Below, one piece after another: positions 12,503-24,077 of a stretch of DNA of 64,000 nucleotides. This DNA is from Xylaria sp. FL1777 (Eukaryota; Ascomycota; Sordariomycetes; Xylariales; Xylariaceae). The notes below the pieces were generated by a model. It saw nothing but the letters and a program-made list of their open reading frames with translations, was not told where the DNA came from and did no database searches. The DNA lies in assembly GCA_022578965.1 (NCBI GenBank), contig MU400710.1, positions 1 through 64,000 of the forward strand, written 5' to 3'. The position numbers and the translations under genes are program-made. Numbering within the stretch: position 1 is the first letter of the stretch; every line of letters begins with the position of its first letter.

Positions 12503-12730
12503 TTTGTTAATTTTTAAGCTAGGGTTTACTTTGCATATATATGTACACTATTTATACCTATAGATTATTTGCTAATAAAACCTAAAAAAAACAATTATAA
12601 TATTGCTTAAGGCTTTCTATAATAATATTTATACTTAGCGCTAACTTTATAATCAAAATACTTTATTATATTATAATATTTTAAGCTTAAACGGTTAAAA
12701 GTTAAGCTTTATTTATTAATTTATTAACTA

Positions 12731-14650
12731 GTGTTATTTTTTTACTTTATTATAAAACTGTAAACTTTTAACAATTTTAGCTTTAGCTTAATTAATAGTT
12801 GCTTTCTAAAAAAACTAATAGCTTTAAAACTTTTAAAATTTATTAAAAAACTTAGCAAACTAAATAAACTAACTAATAATGCAATATTAAAGCATTTATT
12901 TAGCAATTATATTTAGTATTTTATATAATATATTTTACTGCAATTAAAATATAACTAATAACACATATTAAAATATAACTTTATATAAGCTATTATTAGT
13001 ACTATTTTAAATTATTATTAATTTAACAAATTATATAAACTTAAACTTAAAGCTAAGCAAATTAAATTAATTTAGCGTATAATATTTCGTTATAATAATA
13101 CTATACTATTAGCTTGAACTAATTATAAAAAAAGCATTATATTGCAAACTGTTTTAGTTATTATACAAAGTATAATAACTTTATAGTTATACTTATTAAA
13201 ACAATTAAAACATACTTAGTTTAATTTAATTGTTTAAATTTTTAATACTTATTTATTATTAATAATAAATAATATAACAAAAGTTAATTAATATTATATA
13301 AGTAATTATAAAAGTATATTTTTACTGTTTAATAAAATAATGCTATATAAGCTAAGTTAGCCTTAAAACGCTTTATATATATTATTTTTAAGCTTAAACA
13401 AGCTACTTAAAAACATTTTATTAACTTGCTTTATAACTTTTTGTTTAACTAAAAAATTACGTTTATAGTTATTAATAAGCTTTATATAGTTTATTAATAA
13501 AAAGATTTCTAGATTACATACCTTAATATATACTATATAAAAGCGTTAGTTCTATAAAATATACTATAGTTTAGCTGTACTGCTATACTAAGCTTAAATG
13601 CTTAAAAGTTTATATTATTTAAAGCTAGATTTTAACAGCAAAATACTTATTTAAAAGAACTATAATTTGTTTATGCTTTAGTTAATTAGCTTAATATATT
13701 CTTTGTTGTTTATTTTATAAAAAAAAGTACTATTATAAAAAATTACTAACAATTAAATTTTTTAATTAGCAAAATATAGCGTAATATAGCACACTTAATC
13801 CCTAAAACTATTGTTTTTATAAATAGCAAAAAAAAGCTTATTGCTACGCGTTATTTTTTAATAATATAACTTTAAAAGTTAAAGTTTATTTTAATTAAAA
13901 TAAAGCGCTTTATTTAAAAATATAATGCAAATATATATTTTAATAATTAATAGTAATTATATAATAAGTTTATAAAGCTAGACTTTTTTTATTAAATTAT
14001 GCTTGCTATTATAGCCTTTAAAATAAAAATAAATATTTATAACGTAATGTATATTGTTTAGTTTAGTTTTATTACTTCTAAAAACCTTTTAAACTTGTTA
14101 CAAAAGTTTAACTAAGCTATTTAAAATAGTATAACATAAAAAACAGTATTTTTTTTTGCCTTTTACTAATATTTCGATTTATTAAAAGCGCAAAAAGTTA
14201 AGCTTTTTAAACTAAAGCGTAAAAAAAAGCTACTAAAAAACAATCAAAATAATTTATGCTTTATAACAAACATAAGTAATAATACATTAAAAAGCTTAAC
14301 GTTTAGCTATATATAGTTTATACTATTAAACTATTAATTAATTATAATTAATAAGCTTAAAAATAAAAATAATTTAATAGTTAACTTTAAACTAAAATAA
14401 TTTAAGCTAGTTAAGCTTACTAAATAAACTAAAGCTAAACTAAAATCTAAAAACAAGCTATAAACTGTTTAGCTAAACATATATAAATTTATAAATACAA
14501 AATGCTTTAAAAAGTATGCTTTATAGTTTTTATAGCAACTAAATAATAAAGATATTAAAAAGCAAAAAAATATATAATAAAAAGTGTACTATAACTTATA
14601 TTATTATAACTTTAGCTAATTACTAAAATTGCTGCTAAAAATATACTAGC
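12731..14650 (+). pseudogene. RecQ-like superfamily 2 helicase remnant (best copy)
   Basis: An ATP-dependent DNA helicase of the RecQ-like type carried by fungal mobile and telomere-linked DNA, now dead. Motif I at 13118-13138 reads T-N-Y-K-K-S-I, expected T-G-Y-G-K-S-I. T4 has AGT and T2 AAT at the first Gly, pointing to an original GGT. Motif II at 13474-13485 reads N-K-L-Y for D-E-L-H, followed at 13492-13503 by Y-stop-stop-K for H-Q-W-G. Motif III at 13561-13599 reads F-S-C-T-A-I-L after CTA-TAG, expected P-W. Motif IV (T-I-V-F-I-N-S) lies at about 13815; motif V starts at 13999 (A-F-K-I-K-I-N for A-F-G-M-G-V-D); motif VI is at 14101-14130 (Q-K-F-N-stop-A for Q-R-F-G-R-A). A Cys/Tyr-rich tail near 14500-14640 resembles the zinc-binding end of these helicases. 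Motif I is in a different frame from II-VI, the switch lying near 13345-13360. It is read with stops and is non-functional. Confidence 0.85.
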
Positions 14651-15330
14651 AGTTTACGCTTTAAAAAAGAACTATTCCTTAGTTTTTATAATAAGAGCTC
14701 TAGAAATTCTGCATAAAATACTTTATAAACTTATATTAACACTTAAACTTTACTATTAATAGCATAGCAAAATATTTTATGCTAAAAAAAGTTTAATAGT
14801 ATATTACTGCTATATTTAACAAAGTAGTTAATATAAATACTATATTTCCTTTAGTTTATAATACTATAGAAATATTTAAATAAAATAAATAAAAAAAATA
14901 TAGCTACGTTTTATGTATTAAGCTTTTTATAATGTACTAGCATGCTTTTAATAAGCATGCTAAGCATTTTGCAAACAAAGCACAAATTAAAAATGCTACT
15001 AAAAATACACTTTGTTTAACCTTAAAATTAATACTAAAAATATAAACAAAACAGCAGTTAAATACTTATTAAACGCTTAATATATAGTTAAGCTAATTAG
15101 CTTTATATTTAATAGCAGCTATAACTTTTATTTTGTTATTTTTAATAAAACTAATTATAGTTATATTACTTTTAAGTGCTTTTTTTATATATATAAATAT
15201 ATTGCTAGCTATAAATTTACTAGTATAATTTAAACTATTAAAGCACAATAAAAAATCGCTAGCAAATAGTAGTTTTAAAAAGCTAAAAAAAAAACAAAAG
15301 AAATAAAACATATATAATATTTTATGCTAA
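14650..15330 (+). pseudogene. C2H2 zinc-finger protein remnant downstream of the helicase
   Basis: Continues in the frame of helicase motifs II-VI. Two Cys/His clusters are visible. One is C-I-K-(C) at 14710-14721 followed by His at 14740. The other is (C)-V-L-C at 14905-14916 followed by eight codons and H-(4)-H at 14941-14958. Bracketed Cys are TAC here, expected TGC before G-to-A change. Fungal RecQ-like helicases of mobile elements often travel with C2H2 proteins of the DUF3505 type, and the context fits, but I cannot confirm the family. A lysine-rich tail near 15275-15300 follows. It may be the C-terminal part of the helicase polyprotein rather than a separate gene. Confidence 0.5.
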
Positions 15331-18300
15331 TTTATATTTAGCTATAGTTCTTTAGTTTCTTTTTTTTCTTTTTTTGCTTTTTTATAATTAAAAGTATATA
15401 ACTGCTATTTTTTATTACTTTTAATAAATAGCTTATTTTTATTAATTAAACTTAGTATGTTTTGCTATATTAAAACTTTAGTTAATTAAACAACCTTAAT
15501 ATTAAACTTATTAATTTTAATATTAGCAAGTTATTGTTTTTTTTCTATTAATAGATTTAATACATTAAAAAAATTATATAACATAGTATAGCTATTAGTA
15601 CATTTTTTAGTATTACTATTAATATATATTTTGCAAGCATATTTAATAATATTTCAGTTAATAAAAAAAAAAATATATTGCTTATTTTAATATATTTAAA
15701 AGAACTGTTTTATACTACTACGGATTAAAGCAATATAAAAGCTTATAATAGCTAATTAATTAAATATAATAAAAACATTCCGCATAAAATTCTTGTTATT
15801 TTTTATATTAATTATAAAAGTACTATTAATATGCTTTAAAGCTAAATTAATAGCTTTTTATTTGCTTTTAGCTGTAATACATTAAATAAAGCTTAACTAT
15901 AATATTTTTATTGCAAGTTCTAGTTTTATAACATTAAAATAAAATAACTAAGCAAAATATAACATTTTTAGTTTATAATTACTAAATTTTCTTCTATAAA
16001 AAAAAATAAAAAAATAAAAAATAATTTAACGTAGCACTTTATAGTTGCTAAGCTAAACTGCTATAATTATTATAAATAAATATTTTATAATACTTATATA
16101 TTAGTAATAGCTTTAGAACTTAATATTAATTAATTTGCTTTTGTTTTAAGTATATTTTTTTGTTTAATTTGCATATTTTAACCATTAAAACTATAAAGCT
16201 GCAATTTTTTGCTTAAATAATATAAGATTTATGCTTTTTAATGCTGTTTAAATATAGTTTAATTAAACTTTATTAAAAAATAATATACTAAATTTAATTA
16301 AATTATAAATTAAAAACGCTAAAATATAAGCATAAAACTTATTACGTAATAATAACAAGGCTTAATAGTATTAAACTTTATTTTTTTTAATATATTGCTT
16401 GCAACTAAAAAATTACACGTTATGTTTTATAAAAAGATCTTAAAAAGTCCAAAAAATTAGTTAAATAAAATTTAGCGCAATATAAAAAAAAGCTAATACA
16501 AAAAGCATTTATTGTTTATAGTTATATATATTGCTTACTTTTATTTAAGGAGCTATTATAGCTTAAATAAAAAATGTAGTTTTTTAATCTTTATGTATTA
16601 TTGCAAGTTATTTATTATAGTTTTAATAATTTAAAATAGTGCAAAATAAAGTATTATAAACTTAATATACTTTAAATATTTTCTTTTTGTTTTTATAAAT
16701 AGCAAAGGTTTACAAAATATAGCTAACGTTATTTTGCAGTTATATAATGTTTAAAAATAAAGCAAACCTTTTTAAATGTAATAATTTAAATAAAAAACAA
16801 ATAGCATAAATTAATAAATAATTAATTGCTTTATTTATATAAACTAAAGTTAACGTTAAATAAAAAAAAAGCTATTTTTTTTTAAAAAAAGTAATAATAT
16901 GCTATTATAACTACATAAATAAGCTAAGTATGTTTAAACTAATAACTATAAAATAATTAGTTAAATTTTGCATAATATTTTTATAACTTATATTAAAATT
17001 TCAAACATTATTTTTAAAGTTAAAATTATTATATATAAATATAGCACTTAAGTTATAAGCAATACGCTTTAAGTTAAGCTATATATTTATTAATTTAAGT
17101 ATTAAAACATTAGCTAATTAATTGCTACATACGTAACTTTATTTAGCTATTTTATTTAGCTATTTTAAAACAAAATTATAGCTAATATATACCTTAAATT
17201 AAGCAAAAGTATTAATTACTTAAGTTTATGTTTTACTACTATAAAAATAAATGCTAATAAATTGCTATAAAAAATTGCTTGTTAAAAGTACATATATACT
17301 TAATAATAAAGCTATAATTATATATGCTTTAGTAATATAAAAAAATAGCATATTAGCTTTAGTTATATTATAAAATTTACGCTTAATTTGCTAATTCGTA
17401 AAAATACCTAAAAAAAAGGCAGCAAAACATAAAAATGCGTCTTAAATTTAAAACTAAAAAAAACAAAGTAACCTTTTAATTTATTGCATATTATAAACAT
17501 TTTTAATTTAGCAAAACTTTTTACTAAAAGCTTTAAATGCTTTAGGATTAAATTTAATAAAAGTTAATTGTTTAAATAAAATAAAAAGCTTATTTTATAA
17601 TGCAGAAATATTAGCAATATTACAACCTATATTATTTTCTTTAAATTTTATTTAAATACTAGCTTTTTAAAAACGCTATTAAACTTTAAGGTTTTTTAAT
17701 ATGTTAACTATTTTACATATTTATAGTTTTAACTAATTACTAGTTGCAGTTTGCAATAAAAGCTATCTTTTTAAAAACCAACAAAAATTATAGCTTTAAT
17801 TATAATTGCAATGCTAATACTTTTATATATTTGTTACAACCTATTGCTAGCATACAAAATCAGATTTTTTGTTTAAGTTGTTACTTTTATAATTAGAATT
17901 ATCTTTAAAGTTAAAAGCAATAAAAGTAGTATTAGAAAAATCGGTTAATTCAGATATAAAAAGTAGCATAAACGTTAATATAATAAATTATACAAGCAAG
18001 CAAAATAATCGCAAAAAAAACAATAGTAAAAAAAACAATATTTCGGTTAAAAAATCCATAGTATGCAATGCAACAAAAACCAAGCGTTAAAAAAATACAA
18101 AAAAAATATAACTATGTGCAAAATACAATAATTAATTAATTAGGTATAACTTTAAACAGATTTAAAGTTGCTGCATAAATAAATTACGGTTTGTCGTTTT
18201 TTAAATAAAAACGTAAGCAGGAAAATTAACATAGTTGCCTTAAACTAAAATTCCAAGTTTATATTAAAGGGAGTAAAAAAGGTTGTAATTAGTAAAGAGG

Positions 18301-18359
18301 TAGTATAGCTAAAGAAGTACAAACGCAAGGACTATTCTGGTCTAAGGCACCTAAGATAA
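15331..18359 (+). other. Family T right half: no product recognised
   Basis: About 3 kb shared by all copies in the window. Both strands give protein-like runs once stops from CAA/CAG/CGA/TGG are tolerated, so coding strand cannot be decided. A transposase would be expected here but I found no DDE-type or hAT dimerisation motif. From about 17435 the T2 sequence is markedly less mutated than the equivalent T1 part at 18368-19288. The last 60 bases carry the right TIR. Confidence 0.6.
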
Positions 18360-18367
18360 AAAAATAC

Positions 18368-19288
18368 GTTTTAAATTTAAAACTAAAAAAAATAAAATAA
18401 CCTTTTAATTTATTATATATTATAAACATTTTTAACTTAGTAAAGCTTTTTATTAAAATCTTTAAATGCTTTAAAATTAAATTTAATAAAAGCTAGTTAT
18501 TTAAATAAAATAAAAAGCTTGTTTTAAAATGTAAAAATGTTAGCAATATTATAACTTGCATTATTTTCTTTAAATTTTATTTAAATACTAGCTTTTTAAA
18601 AACGTTATTAAACTTTCAGGTTTTTTAATATATTAACTATTTTATATATTTATAGCTTTAACTAGTTATTAATTATAATTTACAATAAAAGCTATTTTTT
18701 TAAAAACTAACAAATATTATAGCTTTAATTATAATTGTAATACTAGTATTTTTGTATGTTTATTACAACTTATTATTAGCATACAAAATTAAATTTCTTA
18801 TTTAAATTATTACTTTTATAATTAAAATTATTTTTAAAGTTAAAAGCAATAAAAGTAGTATTAAAAGAATTAGTTAATTTAAATATAAAAAGTAGCATAA
18901 ATGCTAGTATAGTAAACTATATAAGCAAGCAAAGTAATTGCAAAAAAAACAATAATAAAAAAAACAATATTTCGGTTAAAAAATCTATAGTATGTAATGC
19001 AAGAAAAACTAAGTATTAAAAAAATACGAAAAAAATATAACTATATGCAAAATATAATAATTAATTAATTAAGTATAACTTTAAACAGATTTAAAGTTAC
19101 TACATAAATAAATTATAGTTTGTTGTTTTTTAAATAAAAACGTAAGCAAAAAAATTAATATAGTTGCTTTAAACTAAAATTCCAAGTTTATATTAAAAAG
19201 GATAAAAAAGGTTATAATTAGTAAAAAAGTAGTATAGCTAAAGAAATATAAACGCAAAAACTATTTTGGTTTAAGGCACTTAAGATAA
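18368..19288 (+). mobile_element. T1 right end
   Basis: Aligns with T2 17443-18359 and restores T1 after removal of T2 and one copy of AAAAATAC. Side by side with T2 it shows the decay series clearly: G and C next to a purine or after a pyrimidine in T2 are A and T here. Confidence 0.9.
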
Positions 19289-21483
19289 CCTTTACATATA
19301 AAATTATGTGGAATAGTATGCTAAGCTAAGTGTGCAACTCGCTTAAATGCGCAGCTTGCTTATAAATAACATTATATAATATAGCTATTAATTTAAAAAA
19401 AGCACTAAAAAAAAACTACTAAAAATAAATAATAATATTTCAATAAATTAATTAATAAAAAAATAAAAATAAAACTTTTAATTATATTATAATTATAATA
19501 ACGTTATAAAATAAAATAAACATTAAGCTATTAATTTAAAATAAACTATTTAAAAAAAAACTTTATAAAAAAAGTTTTTATATTTTTAAAAATATAAAAA
19601 AAGCAAATAATATAATTAAAGCAAAAAAGCTTTTTAATTATTAAAAATTAGCAAAAAAAAATTAAAGCAGTTTTTATAGCAAAAAATTATAAAAACATAA
19701 AAAAAGCATAAAACTTAAATGTTTTTAACCAAATATTAATAATAAAAATATAAACTATAAACTATATATTTAAAATTATTTATTAAATAAATATTAATAT
19801 GCTTTTTTAAAAATAGCTAATAAAAACTTTATATTTAATAAAATAGTTTAAAAAATAGTTTTATAAATACTAAAATTTAATTTAAAACTTTTAAAAAAAA
19901 TTAAGCAAATTTAAAAAAAAAAAACAAAGCAAAAAAAAACTAAACTAAATATTAACTAATTATTAAAAAAACTAGCTTAAATTATATTTATAACTAAAAA
20001 TAAAACTAAAATAATATATAAACTTAAAAATTTTATTATTTTAAACTTAAATATTATAATATATATATTTAATAAAATTAGCAAATTTTTAAACTTTAAG
20101 AAAATTAACTTAAATAATATAATATATATAAAAAATAAAGGTATTTTAATTAAAAAATTTAAAAAAATAAATATATATATTTAAAAACTAAAAAAATTAA
20201 AAGTTTTTTAATTATATAATATAGCATTTTGCTTTATAATAATGATTAATTTAATATTATTTTAAGTTATTAATTAGCTAAAATATTAATAAAATAATAA
20301 ACTATTTATAAACTTTTTATAATAAAAAAATAAATTAACTTTATATTATTTATAAAACTAACTTAATTAATTTATTATAAAATATTTTTTATTATTATTT
20401 AAAAAATATACTTTTTATATATAATAAAACAAACTTAATTTATATATAAAAAAGCTAATTTTATAAAAAAATTTATTTAAATAATGTAGTTTATATATAA
20501 GCAATACATTTAAGCAAATAGCGCACTTTTTTTAGATTTTTAGGTTTAATTATTAATAACTTTATAACTAAAGTATTTATTATTAAAAATTAATCGCATT
20601 TTAATTTATTATTACTTTTTATATTTATATTATAAGTTTTTATATTATAGTTAGTTTTATTGCATTATTTATATTATTGCTGCTATAGTATACTTGGTTT
20701 ATTACTATTATGATTTTTTAATGTTTATAACTATATTAAGCTTTGTGCATTTTTTAAGCAATTAAATTAGTTGTATTTTTTACAATAAAACTATTTTTGT
20801 TTTATAAGCACTTTTCTTTTTTAGTGCTTATTAAGTGCTTTATTTGCTTTATAAAACTTTTAGTTTTTATTGCTTATAAAAGTTAATTAATGTACTAATA
20901 TTTAATTTAATTTTATAAGCTAATTAATAGCGTTTAAAATTAGCTTTAAAAAGCTTTTTTAATAACTAAAAATTTAACTTTTAATTAAAGTTAACTATAT
21001 GCTTACTTTTTTAATAGTTTTTAGCGTATAAAAAACTTAAGGTTTAAGTAAATTAATAGTATTAAAAATTAGCGTTAATAATTATAATTATATATTTAGC
21101 TTTAAAATTTTTGCTTGTAAATTATAAAGCATTACTTTTAACTTTTAAAAACCTTTTAAAATATTTAATTTTATAAAAATAATAAAATAAGCTTTTTTAA
21201 ACGTAATAAAAAACTTAGGCTTAATAATATAATTAACATATAATTAAATAAATTTGTTAATTTAGTAATTATATGCTTGCTTTAATAAATTATAAAGCTT
21301 AATGTTAAATAGCTAAATTAAATATAATAAATAAAAAAGTAAAACAATAGTTATAATGTTTTATTTTTTGTAATAGTTTTTAAATTTAGCTAATATATAA
21401 CTTTTATGTTAGTTTAACATTAATAATTAATATATATGTTATAAAATAAGCTAACTAAGCTAATTAAAAAGCTATATATTAAA
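19289..21483. other. AT-saturated DNA flanking T1, content not recognised
   Basis: After the presumed duplication CCTTTACA there is a short less-mutated stretch (to about 19370) and then about 2.1 kb in which C and G are scarce. The first half (19400-20500) is A-rich and the second half (20500-21480) T-rich on this strand. That pattern would fit two decayed coding regions on opposite strands, or two different elements. I found no match to the families T, A or B, no terminal repeats, and no motif that survives reading through the mutations. Confidence 0.5.
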
Positions 21484-22496
21484 ATGAAGCCATGTAATCG
21501 CGCAAAATTTACTATACTACTTTAATCGCAAAAAGATAAGTTATAACTTACGCATTTAAGCAATTAAGTTATATATAAATTAGGAAATAAAACGATTTAT
21601 TAAAGGGCTATTTAATAACATAAATAAAGCAACCGTAGCTATTTTTTATTATGTTGTGCGCTTTTGTTAAATTTATACTTCGAAGTTTAGTATAATACTT
21701 ATACTTTTATTTTTATTATATAACTTAGCTTAAACTTATTTTAGCTAGCTAGTTAGCTTATTTAACTATTTTACTTTATTTTAATTTTTTTTTATTAAAA
21801 TATGGCTGCTTTTAGTTTATTTTAATACTTATAATTATAAAGTTCTTTACTTTTATTAGCGTTTTTTAAACAGGGTTAATGAAGACCTTTTTTAAATTTT
21901 TTACACTTAATTATAACTTTGTGAGTTCAAGCTTAATTATTAAATAATTAAGATCGCTAAAACTAGCGTAGCAACTTTTACTTACTAAGTAAGTTATACT
22001 TTATTTATAAAGTGCAAATATAATAAAAAACAGAAAAATAGTATTAAACGATTTATTTGTTAAAAATATAACTAATGTATTATTAAAACTTACTAGTAAT
22101 ATAACTATAATATAGTAGCGTTTTAATAAAAAACATAAAGTTAATAAACTTTCTAGTGTATAAAAAATAATTAATAAAATTATAGAACTAGTATTATAGC
22201 TACTAATAAAAAAAAAGATAGCAAAAAGAATTTCTTTTTAAAAAAACGCAAAAAAAGCATAAATAGCACATACGTTAAAAAAAGCTTAAAAAAGCTAGCA
22301 AAGTATAAAGCTTAATAACAAAAATAACCTTAATATATTTATAACTTGCTATAATTTAAATGTTGCTATAAAAGCTAACTAAAAAAGCGTTAAAAATACT
22401 ATTTAAAAGCTTTTTTAATACACTTTATTAAACGTAAATACGCTAAAATTTTAAGCATAAGTAGCAGCTTTATAGCTAGCTTGTAATAATAAAGCA

Positions 22497-23120
22497 ATGC
22501 TATTTAAGCAAAATAAAAAAGTATTAATTAAAGTTAAAAAACAAGCTAATAATTTTAAAAATAAAACATTAGATAATATTATTAAAGCAGTAAATATAGC
22601 GTTTATAAGTAGTAATATAATTATTACTAAAAAGCTATATAGCAAAAATACAGTAATTACTTTTAAAAAAGCAGTACTTTAAAAAGCAAAAAAAAAAAAA
22701 GTAAATTATAAAAGCTTTTAAAAAAAAGTTAAAAATATAATAAAAAAAAGCAGCGCTAATAATAAAAAGCATTTTAGTAAAATATATTAAAGTAATATAC
22801 TTAAACGAAAATTTATTGCAGCTATTATATAATAAATATTTTAAAGTTATAAAGTATACAAAAATGCTGCTTAAAAACGTAAAAGTTAAATTTATAGCAA
22901 TATTGCTATATATAAGCAGCATAGCAGCAGTTAAAATAATATATAATAATAGCTTTTTATAAAAAGTTTAGCTGTTTAATTATAAACTTTTTACTATAAA
23001 GCTTAAAGTTATGTAGTGCTTTAATTGTTATAAATACAAATATATAGCTAAATATTGCTGCAAAAACTTAAAGTATAACTATTGCTTAGCTTTAAAGTAC
23101 TAAAAGAAAAAAAAAAGCTG
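22497..23120 (+). pseudogene. LINE ORF1 (gag-like, CCHC zinc knuckle) remnant
   Basis: The nucleic-acid-binding ORF1 protein of a non-LTR element. The key motif is at 23017-23058: C-F-N-C, four residues, Tyr (TAT, expected CAT His), four residues, C. It is followed by a second cluster, C-K-N-L-K-Y-N-Y-C, in which the Tyr codons fit lost Cys. Upstream, 22801-23016 is in the same frame with few stops. An earlier open stretch, 22497-22682, is in another frame and reads like the region before the knuckles, implying an indel. The repeated C-F-N-C ... G-H-I-A-K-Y-C pattern is typical of fungal LINE ORF1 proteins. It carries stops and cannot be translated whole. Confidence 0.72.
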
Positions 23121-23419
23121 CTTAATAAAAACATAAAAAGCAAAACAAAAATATATAAACTACAAAAAAACGCACGGAGTATAAAATAAAGCTTACTAAA
23201 AAAAAGTTAAACAAAAAAACAAAGCAAAAGTAGTATGGATATTATAACTTAAAAGCTTTTAAAGTGCTAAAAAAACATTAGTAATAAGCAAAAAAATAAA
23301 CAAAAGTAGTTTAAAAATGCTAATAGCCTTAATAGTTATATAGCTAAATAAAAAAAAATTACTAGCAAAAAAACAGCGAACTAGCAATATAAACAAAAAT
23401 TTATTTTTGTTAACTTAAT

Positions 23420-24077
23420 AATATATAATATTGCTTTTTAAAATATTATAAAATTTAAAAGTAATATAATATATGCGCTATAAAATAATAGCTTTAATTA
23501 TATAGTAGTTTAAAAACTAATAATTAATAAATATAGCAATATATATTGCTTTAATAATAATAGCTATTAAGTTATTTAGTTAAAAAATATCGCTACACTA
23601 TATATAAATAAAAAAATTGCAATAAAAACGCTAATAAAAAATGCTAAAAAAAATTAAACAAAAATTATAATAAGCAATAATAATTTAGTAGTAATTTTAT
23701 AGTTAATATATTTGCTAAATTAAAAAAAATAATATAACGCAATTTAATTTAAAAAATATATAAAGTAAGCAAGCTAAAAAAACATTATATATTTATAAAA
23801 AATTTTAACTTTTATTATTTATTATAAAACTTAAAAAGCAAAAAAAGCTAAAAAGCAAATAAACTACTTAAGTTTATTATATAATAAAATTTTATATTAG
23901 CTATTTTTAAAAAAAAAGTAACTAAAATAAAGTATAAATAAAAAAGCTTAATAATAAACTTAGTATAAATGTTTAATAATTTAGCTACTATTTATTAAGA
24001 GGACTTTAAATAGTTAAATTTAAATTATAAAGCATTAAAAGTTATAATTAATTTAAAAGCAGCTTTATAGAAATATT
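23420..24077 (+). pseudogene. LINE ORF2 N-terminal endonuclease (EEP) remnant, cut by T3
   Basis: The apurinic-type endonuclease that nicks the target for reverse transcription. At 23511-23519 the codons are TAA-AAA-CTA, the exact product expected from CAA-GAA-CCA (Q-E-P, the conserved endonuclease motif) when C after a pyrimidine and G before a purine are deaminated. Thirteen codons later I-Y-C-F (ATA-TAT-TGC-TTT at 23541-23552) fits T-Y-C-P. Preceding codons F-N-Y-I-V-V fit F-D-x-I-x-V. The frame then continues with an I-N-K-K-I run and ends at T3. The ORF is heavily stopped. Confidence 0.72.

Larger units (their letters stand above)
12363..18359 (+). mobile_element. T2: best-preserved complete copy of the family T TIR transposon
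   Basis: A 5,997-bp element with inverted termini: TTATCTTAGGTGCCTTA at the left and its inverted equivalent TAAGGCACCTAAGATAA at the right. It is flanked by a perfect 8-bp duplication, AAAAATAC (12355-12362 and 18360-18367), inside T1. Other copies confirm the 8-bp rule: GAAATATT for T3, GATTTTTG for T5, and ATGTAAAA/ATATAAAA for T6. In order it carries a terminal hairpin, a RecQ-like helicase (12731-14650), a C2H2-finger ORF (about 14650-15330), and 3 kb in which I recognise nothing. No transposase was identified. An 8-bp duplication fits hAT, P, Novosib or Zisupton/KDZ-type elements. T2 retains more CC, GG, TC and GA than other copies, especially in its outermost 150 bp on the left and 900 bp on the right. 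Confidence 0.93.
1..19288 (+). mobile_element. Family T copy T1, interrupted by M1, A1 and T2; 5' end outside the window
   Basis: Outermost copy of the ~6 kb TIR transposon. Its own sequence is 1-1642, 2087-3097, 10789-12362 and 18368-19288; the remainder is M1, the gypsy element A1 and copy T2, each followed by a target duplication. Base 9 aligns with T2 base 13218 and base 790 with T2 base 13999, a constant offset of 13209, so there is no net indel in the helicase part and about 850 bp of the left end lie outside the window. The right terminus at 19269-19288 reads as a mutated inverted repeat ending CACTTAAGATAA. The 8 bases after it, CCTTTACA, are the presumed right target duplication, whose partner cannot be seen. 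T1 is much more AT-saturated than T2. Confidence 0.88.
21484..24077 (+). mobile_element. LINE (non-LTR retrotransposon), 5' part, interrupted by T3
   Basis: A less-mutated leader (about 21484-22240, with ATGAAGCCATG near its start) is followed by a CCHC-type ORF1 and the beginning of an endonuclease ORF2. This is the order of Tad/I-like fungal LINEs. The 5' boundary is placed by the change in composition and is approximate. T3 cuts the element at the GAAATATT duplication (24070-24077 and 30059-30066). Only 30067-30108 of what follows is visible before T4 begins, so most of ORF2, including the reverse transcriptase, is outside the window or never existed in this truncated copy. Confidence 0.75.

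Noticed and set aside
15093..15311. A 72-codon minus-strand ORF, repeated at 42979-43197 and 61261-61479
   Set aside because: The same region on the element's plus strand continues the frame of the helicase and C2H2 ORF. The minus-strand ORFs are recurrent only because the family is repeated, so I treat them as antisense shadows.
12363..18359. Assignment of family T to the hAT superfamily
   Set aside because: The 8-bp duplication fits, but no transposase motif was found and the TIR start TTATCTTAGG is not the usual hAT terminus; P, Novosib and Zisupton/KDZ types also make 8-bp duplications.
22451..22922. Two minus-strand ORFs (22451-22645 and 22635-22922)
   Set aside because: They lie opposite LINE ORF1, whose plus-strand frame has the zinc knuckle immediately downstream.
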